Origin: Pseudomonas bharatica CSV86
GTDB lineage: Bacteria; Pseudomonadota; Gammaproteobacteria; Pseudomonadales; Pseudomonadaceae
DNA length: 64,000 nucleotides
Assembly (NCBI RefSeq): GCF_000319305.2
Contig: NZ_AMWJ02000002.1
Location: 2,370,001-2,434,000, forward strand
Reading direction: 5' to 3'
The position numbers were made by a program, and so were the translations under genes. The notes beneath the pieces are model-generated. The model was not told the origin of the DNA and made no database searches. It saw nothing but the letters and a program-made list of their open reading frames with translations. How positions within the stretch are numbered: the stretch's first letter is position 1; each line of letters begins with the position of its first letter. This document shows, piece after piece, positions 8,002 to 15,514 of the stretch.

Positions 8002-9000
8002 ATGATCGAACGACAGCTGTCCCGCTTCAATCGCCTGGAACTGCTCGGTGCCCCGACCCCGCTGGAACGGCTCCAGCGCCTGTCGGCCTGGGCCGGGCGC
8101 GAGATCTACCTCAAACGCGACGACCTCACGCCCCTCGCCCTCGGCGGCAACAAGCTGCGCAAGCTCGAGTACCTTGGCGCCGACGCCCTGGCCAAGGGGG
8201 CGGACACCCTGGTCACCGCCGGTGCGATCCAGTCCAACCATGTGCGCCAGACCGCTGCCCTCGCCGCCCGTCTCGGCCTCGGTTGTGTGGCGCTACTGGA
8301 AAACCCCACCGGCACCGATTCCACCGAGTACCTGGAGAACGGCAACCGCCGGTTGCTGGAGCTGTTCGATACCAAGGTCGAGCTGGTCGACAACCTCGAC
8401 AATGCCGACGAGCAGCTCCAGGCCCTCGGCGTGCGCCTGCATGCCAGCGGCCGCAAGCCGTACCTGGTGCCCATCGGCGGCTCCAATGCCCTCGGCGCCC
8501 TGGGCTACGTGCGCGCCGGGCTGGAGCTGGCCGCGCAGATCGAACAGAGCGGCCAGCGCTTCGCCGGCGTGGTCCTCGCCTCCGGCAGCGCCGGCACCCA
8601 TGCCGGCCTGGCCCTGGCATTGGCCGAGCGCCTGCCCGACCTGCCGGTGATCGGCATCACCGTTTCGCGCAGCGAAGAGGCCCAGAAACCCAAGGTCCAG
8701 GCCCTGGCCGAACGCACCGCCGAGCTGCTCGGCGTACAACTGCCAAACGCCTTCAAGGTCAACTTGTGGGACGAGTACTACGCGCCTCGCTACGGCGAAG
8801 CCAATGCCGGCGGCCTCGCCGCGATCCGCCTGCTGGCCAGCCAGGAAGGCGTCCTGCTCGACCCGGTGTATACCGGCAAGGCCATGGCCGGGCTGCTCGA
8901 CGGCATCGCCCGGCAACGCTTCGACGACGGTCCACTGATTTTTCTGCACACGGGCGGGGCGCCGGCATTATTCGCCTACCCTGATGTCTATACACGCTGA
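8002..9000 (+). CDS. dcyD: D-cysteine desulfhydrase (PLP enzyme)
   Basis: The 332-residue protein has the ACC-deaminase/D-cysteine desulfhydrase fold. LKRDDLTPLALGGNKLRKLEYL contains the PLP lysine, AGAIQSNHVRQTAA follows, then ASGSAGTHAGLALAL for phosphate binding and FLHTGGAPALFAY at the end. The enzyme converts D-cysteine to pyruvate, ammonia and sulfide. The start MIERQLSRFNR matches homologs, and the ORF upstream comes from a REP element. Immediately downstream lie a cystine-binding protein, permease and ATPase, the same set (dcyD-tcyJ-tcyL-tcyN) seen in enterics, which strengthens the assignment. The family also contains ACC deaminases, but context favours DcyD. Confidence 0.9.
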   Translation: MIERQLSRFNRLELLGAPTPLERLQRLSAWAGREIYLKRDDLTPLALGGNKLRKLEYLGADALAKGADTLVTAGAIQSNHVRQTAALAARLGLGCVALLENPTGTDSTEYLENGNRRLLELFDTKVELVDNLDNADEQLQALGVRLHASGRKPYLVPIGGSNALGALGYVRAGLELAAQIEQSGQRFAGVVLASGSAGTHAGLALALAERLPDLPVIGITVSRSEEAQKPKVQALAERTAELLGVQLPNAFKVNLWDEYYAPRYGEANAGGLAAIRLLASQEGVLLDPVYTGKAMAGLLDGIARQRFDDGPLIFLHTGGAPALFAYPDVYTR

Positions 9001-9118
9001 CACCGGCGCAGACGCATAATCCTGAAAAGAATATGAGGATTACTTTTTATTATTTTCAGGCCTATAGAGCGCGCTCTTATAGTCACCACCACTTTCACAA
9101 CAAGACTGGGGACAGGGC

Positions 9119-9919
9119 ATGACGATTTCCGTTTTCACCAAACGCATTCTCGGTGTCGGCGCGGGCATTCTGCTGGGTGCCAGCCTGCTCGGCCAGGCAG
9201 TGGCCGGCGAGCAGCTGCAGACCATCAAGGACAAGGGCGTGATCAACGTCGGCCTGGAAGGCACTTACCCACCGTTCAGCTTCGTCGACGAGAACGGCAA
9301 GCTGACCGGCTTCGAGGTAGAGCTGTCGGAAGCCCTGGCCAAGGAGCTGGGCGTCAAGGCCAAGGTCCAGCCAACCAAGTGGGACGGGATTCTCGCAGCC
9401 CTGGAATCCAAGCGTCTCGACGTGGTGGTGAACCAGGTGACCATCTCCGACGAGCGCAAGAAGAAATACGACTTCTCCGAGCCCTACACCGTTTCCGGTA
9501 TCCAGGCGCTGATCCTGAAGAAGAAAGCTGCTGACCTGAACATCAATGCCGCCGCCGACCTGGCCGGCAAGAAGGTCGGTGTGGGCCTGGGCACCAACTA
9601 CGAGCAATGGGTGAAACAGGCCGTGCCGCAAGCCGACGTGCGCACCTACGAGGATGATCCGAGCAAGTTCGCCGACCTGCGCAACGGGCGCATCGACGCG
9701 ATCCTGATCGATCGCCTGGCCGCGCTGGAATATGCGCAAAAGGCCAAGGACACCGAACTGGCCGGCGCCGCCTTCTCCCGCCTGGAATCGGGCGTGGCCC
9801 TGCGCAAGGGCGAGCCGGAGCTGCTCGAGGCGATCAACAAGGCCCTGGACAAGCTGCGCGCCGACGGTACGCTGGCCAAGCTGTCGGAGAAATACTTCGG
9901 TGCTGATGTCACCAAATGA
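9119..9919 (+). CDS. tcyJ: Periplasmic cystine-binding protein of ABC transporter
   Basis: The 266-residue protein has a signal peptide (GILLGASLLGQAVAG) followed by a solute-binding family 3 domain: VINVGLEGTYPPFSFVDENGKLTGFEVELSEALA, WDGILAALESKRLDVVVNQVT and KKYDFSEPY. These match FliY/TcyJ, the cystine receptor. It overlaps the permease gene by four bases (ATGA) and follows dcyD after a 118-bp gap that could hold its own promoter. Close relatives bind other amino acids, so cystine rests on sequence resemblance plus context. Confidence 0.9.
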   Translation: MTISVFTKRILGVGAGILLGASLLGQAVAGEQLQTIKDKGVINVGLEGTYPPFSFVDENGKLTGFEVELSEALAKELGVKAKVQPTKWDGILAALESKRLDVVVNQVTISDERKKKYDFSEPYTVSGIQALILKKKAADLNINAAADLAGKKVGVGLGTNYEQWVKQAVPQADVRTYEDDPSKFADLRNGRIDAILIDRLAALEYAQKAKDTELAGAAFSRLESGVALRKGEPELLEAINKALDKLRADGTLAKLSEKYFGADVTK

Positions 9920-10589
9920 TCGCTGAAAGCCTGCAACTGGTTGCCGACTCCACGCCCTTCCTGCTGAAGGGCGCTGGCTACACCGTATTGCTCAGCGTCG
10001 GCGGGATGTTCTTCGGCCTGATCCTGGGCTTCGCCCTGGCGTTGATGCGCCTATCGAAGATCCCCCGCTGGACTGGCTGGCGCGCATCTACGTGTCGTTC
10101 TTCCGCGGCACGCCGCTGCTGGTGCAATTGTTCGTGATCTACTTCGGCATGCCGCAGATCGGTATCGAGCTCGATCCGATCCCGGCTTCGCTGATCGGCC
10201 TTTCGCTGAACATGGCCGCCTATATCTGCGAAATCCTGCGCGCGGCAATCTCCTCGATCGACCGCGGCCAGTGGGAAGCCGCCGCCAGCATCGGCATGAC
10301 CCGCACCCAGGCGATGCGTCGGGCGATCCTGCCGCAGGCGCTGCGCACGGCCCTGCCGCCGCTGGGCAACAGCTTTATCTCGCTGGTCAAGGACACCGCC
10401 CTGGCCGCCACCATCCAGGTACCCGAGCTGTTCCGCCAGGCGCAGCTGATCACCGCGCGAACCTTCGAGGTGTTCACCATGTACCTGGCCGTGGCGGTGA
10501 TCTACTGGATCCTCTGCAGCATCCTCGCCCACTTCCAGCACCGCATGGAGGCCCGGGTCAACCGGCATGACCAGGAGCCGCAACGATGA
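9916..10589 (+). CDS. tcyL: Cystine ABC transporter permease, apparent frameshift in a C5 run
   Basis: The gene begins MIAESLQLVADSTPFLLKGAGYT in one frame, which stops at 10137. The rest of the permease, beginning LDWLARIYVSFFRGTPLLVQLF, is in the next frame and runs to 10589. Adding one C to the run at 10052-10056 joins them (LSKIPPLDWLARIY), giving about 224 residues, the normal TcyL/HisM-family length. The EAA loop is AAISSIDRGQWEAAASIGMTRTQ. It overlaps tcyJ and tcyN by four bases each. A functional permease is expected for this intact operon, so a sequencing or assembly error is more likely than a pseudogene. Confidence 0.8.
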
Positions 10590-11350
10590 TCCGCGTGCAA
10601 GGCCTGAACAAGCATTTCAACGATCACGCCGTGCTCAAGGACATCGACCTGACCGTCGAGCCCGGGGAAGTCATCGCCATCATCGGCCCCAGCGGCTCGG
10701 GCAAGACCACCTTCCTGCGCTGCCTGAACCTGCTGGAAACCCCGGACGGCGGCACCATCCAGGTCGGTGACGTGCAGATCGACGCCGGCCGCCCGCTCAA
10801 GCAGCAGGGCGGGCTGATCCGCCGCCTGCGCCAGCAGGTCGGATTCGTGTTCCAGAACTTCAATCTGTTTCCCCATCGCACCGCGCTGGAAAACGTGATC
10901 GAAGGTCCGTTGATCGTGAAGAAAACACCCCACGAACAGGCGGCGGCACTGGGGCGGTCACTGCTGGCCAAGGTCGGCCTGGCGGGCAAGGAAGACGCCT
11001 ATCCGCGGCGCCTGTCCGGCGGCCAGCAACAGCGCGTGGCCATCGCCCGCGCGCTGGCGATGGAGCCCCAGGTGATCCTCTTCGACGAGCCCACCTCGGC
11101 CCTCGACCCGGAACTGGTCGGCGAAGTGCTGGCGACCATCCGCGACCTCGCCAGGGAAAAACGCACGATGATCATCGTTACCCACGAAATGAATTTCGCC
11201 CGCGACGTGGCCAACCGGGTGATCTTCTTCGACAAGGGGGTGATCGTCGAACAGGGCGAAGCCAAGGCGCTGTTCGCCAACCCGCAGCATGAACGGACCA
11301 AACAGTTCCTCGGCAAGATCCTCGGCGCGAACAGCGCCAGCCAGGGCTGA
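10586..11350 (+). CDS. tcyN: Cystine ABC transporter ATPase
   Basis: The 254-residue polar amino acid ABC ATPase shows Walker A GPSGSGKTT at about residue 34, Q-loop FVFQNFNLFPH, signature LSGGQQQRVAIARALA, Walker B VILFDEPTSALDPE and H-loop VTHEMNFA. It closes the dcyD-tcyJLN group with a four-base overlap onto tcyL. It would power uptake of cystine bound by TcyJ. Confidence 0.92.
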   Translation: MIRVQGLNKHFNDHAVLKDIDLTVEPGEVIAIIGPSGSGKTTFLRCLNLLETPDGGTIQVGDVQIDAGRPLKQQGGLIRRLRQQVGFVFQNFNLFPHRTALENVIEGPLIVKKTPHEQAAALGRSLLAKVGLAGKEDAYPRRLSGGQQQRVAIARALAMEPQVILFDEPTSALDPELVGEVLATIRDLAREKRTMIIVTHEMNFARDVANRVIFFDKGVIVEQGEAKALFANPQHERTKQFLGKILGANSASQG

Positions 11351-11493
11351 AAACACGGAGCAGGCCGGGAAAAACGTGGCGATGACGTTTTTCAATGGCC
11401 TCGATGCCGCAATCCGCCTTGCCCGTTCTGCGGTCGTGCACGATTCTTGTGGGTATCTGCCTTACCAACACCACCCCATGCAGAGGGCCCACA

Positions 11494-11934
11494 ATGAAAA
11501 CCGTGGCACAGCTATTGAAGTTGAAGTCGCAGCATACCGACCAGGTCTACACCATCGCACCGCACCAGACGGTGCTCGAAGCTCTGATGGTGATGGCAGA
11601 GAAAAACGTCGGCGCGTTGCCGGTGGTCGAGGGAGGCGAAGTGGTGGGCATCGTCAGCGAGCGCGATTACGCGCGCAAGATGGTGCTCAAGGGGCGCTCA
11701 TCGGTGGGCACCGAAGTACGCGAGATCATGAGTTCACCGGTGATCACCGTGAACTCCCATCAGAACGTCGATACCTGCATGACCATGATGACCAACAGCC
11801 ACCTGCGCCACCTGCCGGTGGTGGAAGACGGCAAACTGCTCGGCCTGCTGTCGATCGGCGACCTGGTCAAGGAAGCCATCGCCGAGCAGGCCGATCTGAT
11901 TCGCCAGCTGGAAGGCTATATCCGCGGCGAATGA
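11494..11934 (+). CDS. Tandem CBS-domain protein
   Basis: The 146-residue protein consists almost entirely of two CBS domains (TIAPHQTVLEALMVMAEKNVGALPVVEGGEVVGIVSERDYARK and a second ending LPVVEDGKLLGLLSIGDLVK), with no attached enzyme or channel. Stand-alone CBS pairs bind adenine nucleotides and often regulate partner proteins, but the partner is unknown here. The start at 11494 (MKTVAQLLK) is chosen because the first domain follows directly. It is transcribed with the cystine genes but after a 143-bp gap, and it converges with the gene ending at 11938. Confidence 0.88.
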   Translation: MKTVAQLLKLKSQHTDQVYTIAPHQTVLEALMVMAEKNVGALPVVEGGEVVGIVSERDYARKMVLKGRSSVGTEVREIMSSPVITVNSHQNVDTCMTMMTNSHLRHLPVVEDGKLLGLLSIGDLVKEAIAEQADLIRQLEGYIRGE

Positions 11935-11937
11935 TAT

Positions 11938-12576
11938 CTAGCGGTACTCGCCCTCGAGTTCATCGAGCTGATGATCGAAACTGCGCAACCGCGCCGACCA
12001 GGTGTACACCAACACCTCGAGGTCGCGGTTGAGCACCGCAGCACCGCGTCGCGAGCTTTGCTGCGAATCGCACAGGTCGAGCTGATAGCGCTCGCGGGCC
12101 ATCGCCGTGGCCACGCTGGACAGCTCGCGGGCGTTGTTCAGCCAATGACGGTGGCGATCGTGGGTTTCCTGGTCGAGCTCCTGGCACTGCGCCTTGAGCG
12201 CTTCGAGGCTGCGCTCCAGCGGCGTGCCTTCAAGCTCGCCCATCACTTCCTGGAAGGTCCGCCCCGGCTGCCAGTAACTGCCCCAGAAATAGCGGTCGAA
12301 CACGGTTTCGACGCGGCGCAGGGCAACCTTGGTGTTCCAGATGGCGACCAGCGTTCGTCCCTGTTCCAACTGGCGCCTTCGCGTCTTCAGCAACTGCCAG
12401 CGAATCCACGCCAGCGCGCTCAGGGCGAGGGCCGCGATCAGGCCGGCGGCTCCGTAGAGAAAATGGCGGGCCTGATCGAGCTGGTGAACTTCCCTGACCC
12501 CGTAGAAATAACCGGCGGTCAGCAGGCCCAGGGCGGCAACGGCTGCCCAGAAGCCGACGGCATAGGGGTCTTTCAT
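11938..12576 (-). CDS. Two-TM membrane protein of unknown function
   Basis: The 212-residue protein begins MKDPYAVGFW and has two membrane helices at about residues 9-27 and 40-60, then a soluble, glutamine- and arginine-rich helical domain that may form a coiled coil (LKTRRRQLEQGRTL, LEALKAQCQELDQETHDRH). I do not recognise the family. The ATG at 12576 is chosen because the hydrophobic region starts soon after. Its end faces the CBS gene end with only 3 bp between, and the DUF2789 gene lies upstream on the same strand. Confidence 0.7.
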   Translation of the reverse strand: MKDPYAVGFWAAVAALGLLTAGYFYGVREVHQLDQARHFLYGAAGLIAALALSALAWIRWQLLKTRRRQLEQGRTLVAIWNTKVALRRVETVFDRYFWGSYWQPGRTFQEVMGELEGTPLERSLEALKAQCQELDQETHDRHRHWLNNARELSSVATAMARERYQLDLCDSQQSSRRGAAVLNRDLEVLVYTWSARLRSFDHQLDELEGEYR

Positions 12577-12641
12577 TGGCGCTGTCCCCTTGTTGTTTTT
12601 TTCTGAGCATAGCAACGCCAATGAAGCTCATAGTGTGCCGC

Positions 12642-12881
12642 TCAGCGTTTATTTCTGAGGGCCACGTTGAGTTGATCGATGGTCATGATCCAGTCCGAAT
12701 CGGCAATGTATTCGGCCTTGAGGAAGGCGCGCTGGGCATCGCTCCAGAACGGCGCGTCGACCAGCTTGATTTCGTTCTTCAGCGGGGAGTGACTGGTGAG
12801 GAACTGCTGGATGCTGGTGGCATCGGAAGGCAGGCCGAGTTGCTCGAACAAGGCGGAGAATTCGTGGTGGGACAGGTCCAT
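12642..12881 (-). CDS. DUF2789 family small protein
   Basis: The 79-residue protein MDLSHHEFSALFEQLGLPSD ... HSPLKNEIKLVDAPFWSDAQRAFLKAEYIADSDWIMTIDQLNVALR matches the DUF2789 pattern widespread in Pseudomonas. It is soluble and of unknown function. A GGAGTG-type RBS precedes the ATG at 12881. Confidence 0.85.
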   Translation of the reverse strand: MDLSHHEFSALFEQLGLPSDATSIQQFLTSHSPLKNEIKLVDAPFWSDAQRAFLKAEYIADSDWIMTIDQLNVALRNKR

Positions 12882-12965
12882 GTGGCACTCCTTTGGGCGG
12901 GTTGATAAGGGATTGATTGCCTGAAGGAGTGAAAGTTTAGGCCAGGTAAGTTGTGGTGTTGTTTA

Positions 12966-13028
12966 GGGCCTCATCGCTGGCAAGCCAGCTCCCACAGCAC
13001 CCTGTGGGAGCTGGCTTGCCAGCGATGG
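12966..13028. repeat. Paired REP element (short loop)
   Basis: An inverted REP pair separated by only a few bases sits directly after the stop of the outer-membrane factor gene (13033). It would form a strong hairpin at the 3' end of that operon's mRNA. Confidence 0.9.
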
Positions 13029-13032
13029 CGGC

Positions 13033-14433
13033 CTACCAGCCACCACCCAGTGCCAGGAACAACCCGATCTGCCCCATCGCCACCTGGGTATTCGCCGTCG
13101 CCAGTTGCGCCCGCATATCGGTATAGGTCCGGGTTGCCTCCAGATCCGCGAGGAACGACGCCCGTCCGGCCTGGTAGAACCGGTGCGTCTGGTCCGCCGC
13201 CAGCTTCGCCGAGCGCTCCGCCTCTTCCAGCGCATCGCGCCGATCCAGCAAGGCGCTGTACTGCGACAGGCTGGTCTGGGTTTCGCGTATGGCGTTCAGC
13301 ACCACGCCGTCGAAGTTGGCCAGCGCCGCCTGGGTGCCGGCCTCGGCTTCGCGGATCCGCGCCCGCGAGCCATTGGTCGGCACCGTCCAGGTCAGCAGCG
13401 GGCCGAAGCCCCAGCGGTTGGTTGCCGGCTTGCCGAGGTTTTCCAGGATACCGATGGTGCCCACCTGCGCGCCGATGCTGATATCCGGATACAACTGCCC
13501 GGTCGCCACGCCGATGGTCGCGGTGGACGCCGCCAGCATGCGCTCGGCCCGGCGTACATCCGGGCGCCGCTTGAGCAACGCGGCGCCGTCACCCACCGGC
13601 AACACCCGGGCGATATGCGGCAGCTCGGCGCAATCGGCAGTCCCCGCCGGAAGCTGGTCCACCGGTCTGGCCAGCAGCATGGACAAGGTGTACAGCCCCG
13701 CGTCCCGCGCCGCCTGGTAGCGCGGCAACTCGGCGCGCAGCGACTTGAAGCGGGTCTCGGTACGGGTCACCTGGGTTTCATCGCCACGCCCGGCATCACG
13801 CAGGCGCCGGGTCAGGCTGACGCTCTGGTCCTGCAGGTCCAGCGACTCGCGGGCGATGTGATATTCCTCGTTGGCCGCGCAGACCTGGGTATAGGCCCGC
13901 ACCACATCGGCCACCACGGTGATCCGCGCTGTATCTGCCGCGGCCTGCACGGCGTCGGCATTGGCCTGGGCCGCCTCGACGCCACGCTTCAACGTACCCC
14001 ACAGGTCGAACTGGTAGGACGCGCTGATGATCGCCTCGCCGATGTTCGCCACCGGCACCTTGTCCGCCAGCAGGAAGGCCTCGCCAGACTCCTGCAGGCG
14101 CTGCGCGCCGAGCTTGACGCCACCGTTGAAGCCGCCTTGCGCCTCGGCTTCCTCGACCTGCGCCCGGGCCCGGGCGATGTTCGCCGCTGCCACGCGCAGT
14201 TCGCTGTTGGCCGCCAGCGCCTGGTTGACCAGGGCATCCAGGCGCTCGTCACGATACAGCCGCCACCAGTCCTTCGGCACCGGCGCCGAAACCACGCTGT
14301 CGGCGTCGGCGCGCAGTTGCCCTTGCAGGTCATTACGATTGAAGGCGGCCTTCTCCGGCAACCGGTAATCCGGCCCGACCATCTGGCAGGCCGAGAGCAG
14401 CAGGCTCAAGCCAAGCAGCGACAGCCTTTTCAT
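13033..14433 (-). CDS. Outer-membrane efflux lipoprotein (OprM/NodT family)
   Basis: The 466-residue protein has a lipoprotein signal (LLGLSLLLSACQMVGPDYRLP, lipobox LLSAC) and the duplicated helical/beta-barrel outer-membrane-factor domain. Typical segments are WWRLYRDERLDALVNQALAANSELRVAAANIARARAQ and RRPDVRRAERMLAASTATIGVATGQLYPDISIGA. It would be the outer-membrane exit duct for the HlyD/FUSC pump. It is the last gene of the five-gene operon and overlaps the adaptor gene by four bases (ATGA). Confidence 0.9.
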   Translation of the reverse strand: MKRLSLLGLSLLLSACQMVGPDYRLPEKAAFNRNDLQGQLRADADSVVSAPVPKDWWRLYRDERLDALVNQALAANSELRVAAANIARARAQVEEAEAQGGFNGGVKLGAQRLQESGEAFLLADKVPVANIGEAIISASYQFDLWGTLKRGVEAAQANADAVQAAADTARITVVADVVRAYTQVCAANEEYHIARESLDLQDQSVSLTRRLRDAGRGDETQVTRTETRFKSLRAELPRYQAARDAGLYTLSMLLARPVDQLPAGTADCAELPHIARVLPVGDGAALLKRRPDVRRAERMLAASTATIGVATGQLYPDISIGAQVGTIGILENLGKPATNRWGFGPLLTWTVPTNGSRARIREAEAGTQAALANFDGVVLNAIRETQTSLSQYSALLDRRDALEEAERSAKLAADQTHRFYQAGRASFLADLEATRTYTDMRAQLATANTQVAMGQIGLFLALGGGW

Positions 14434-15305
14434 TGCCGGGTGTCCTCGATGATCGACACCGTGGCGGTGCGTCCGGCGATCAGGCGGAAGTCCGCCGGTA
14501 CTTCGTCGAAAGCAATGCGCACCGGAATCCGTTGCGCCAGGCGTACCCAGCTGAAGGCCGGGTTGACGTTGGGCAACAGGTTGGCGCCGCTGCTGCGGTC
14601 ACGGTCCTCGATACCGGCAACGATGCTCTGCACATGGCCGCGCAGCCGGGTGTTGTCGCCCATCACGCGGATATCCACGGCCTGCCCGACATGGATGCCG
14701 GAGAGCTTGGTTTCCTCGAAATAGCCATCGACGTGATACGACTCGCTGTCCACCACCGCCAGTACCGGACGCCCGGCACTGACGAACTCGTGGGCGCGCG
14801 GCGCGCGGTCGTTGAGGTAGCCGTTGACCGGGCTGCGGACCACCGAACGGTCAAGGTTGAGCTGCGCCGCATCCACGGCCACCTGGGCCTCGTCCAGCGC
14901 CGACTGGGCGCGGGCCTGGCGCGACTGGCTCTCTTCCAGTTGCTCGGCGGCGACCAGGTTGCCCAGGCCCTTGTTGCGCCTGGCTTCGCGCTGGGCCTGG
15001 GCCAGGCTTTCCTTGCGCTCGGCCAGTGTCGCCTGCGCCTGGCGCAGGGCCAGGCGGAAGCGGTCCTGGTCGATGGTGAAGAGCACTTCGCCACGCTTGA
15101 TCGGCTGGTTGTCGCGCACCGCGACCTCCTGGATCAGGCCGGAGACATCGGGAGCGATCTGGATCACGTCGGCACGGATATGCCCGTCGCGGGTCCAGGG
15201 AGCGAACATGTAGTACAGGACCATCTGCCAGACCAGCACGGTCGCCAGGGTCACAACCAGCAGCGTCAGGACCACACGGCCCAGGGTCAAAAACGGTTTC
15301 TTCAT
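14430..15305 (-). CDS. HlyD-family periplasmic adaptor (AaeA/EmrA-like)
   Basis: The 291-residue protein has one N-terminal membrane anchor (VVLTLLVVTLATVLVWQMVLYYM), then a lipoyl/hairpin domain (GHIRADVIQIAPDVSGLIQEVAVRDNQPIKRGEVLFTID), an alpha-helical hairpin (residues about 90-150) and a beta-barrel end (GRTATVSIIED). It links the inner-membrane FUSC protein to the outer-membrane factor. The ATG at 15305 (MKKPFLTLGR) gives a four-base overlap with the DUF1656 gene. The pairing with DUF1656 and FUSC proteins resembles the AaeXAB aromatic-acid efflux system. Confidence 0.9.
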   Translation of the reverse strand: MKKPFLTLGRVVLTLLVVTLATVLVWQMVLYYMFAPWTRDGHIRADVIQIAPDVSGLIQEVAVRDNQPIKRGEVLFTIDQDRFRLALRQAQATLAERKESLAQAQREARRNKGLGNLVAAEQLEESQSRQARAQSALDEAQVAVDAAQLNLDRSVVRSPVNGYLNDRAPRAHEFVSAGRPVLAVVDSESYHVDGYFEETKLSGIHVGQAVDIRVMGDNTRLRGHVQSIVAGIEDRDRSSGANLLPNVNPAFSWVRLAQRIPVRIAFDEVPADFRLIAGRTATVSIIEDTRQ

Positions 15306-15514
15306 GGCAGCATCAGGCTTCGGCAAAAGTGGTCCAGCGTGCCAAGGAGCACGGCGTAGAGCGCAACGTTGAACAACGCCCGGTGCCAGACCAGGCGGTA
15401 GAAGTGCAGGCGGTTGAGCACTGCGTGGATGCCGAGGAACAGCAGGTAGCTGACCAGCATCATCACCAGCAGCGTGGGCAGGAATACCCCGCTGATATCC
15501 AGTTCACCGATCAC
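15302..15514 (-). CDS. DUF1656 small membrane protein (AaeX-like)
   Basis: The 70-residue protein MIGELDISGVFLPTLLVMMLVSYLLFLGIHAVLNRLHFYRLVWH...LFNVALYAVLLG has two membrane helices and the DUF1656/AaeX pattern. Such proteins occur between FUSC and HlyD genes of efflux operons; their role is unresolved. It overlaps its neighbours by four bases on each side. Confidence 0.88.
   Translation of the reverse strand: MIGELDISGVFLPTLLVMMLVSYLLFLGIHAVLNRLHFYRLVWHRALFNVALYAVLLGTLDHFCRSLMLP

Noticed and set aside
13105..14724. 539-residue plus-strand frame opposite the outer-membrane factor
   Set aside because: It is a high-GC shadow frame without recognisable motifs, and the opposite strand encodes a complete lipoprotein.
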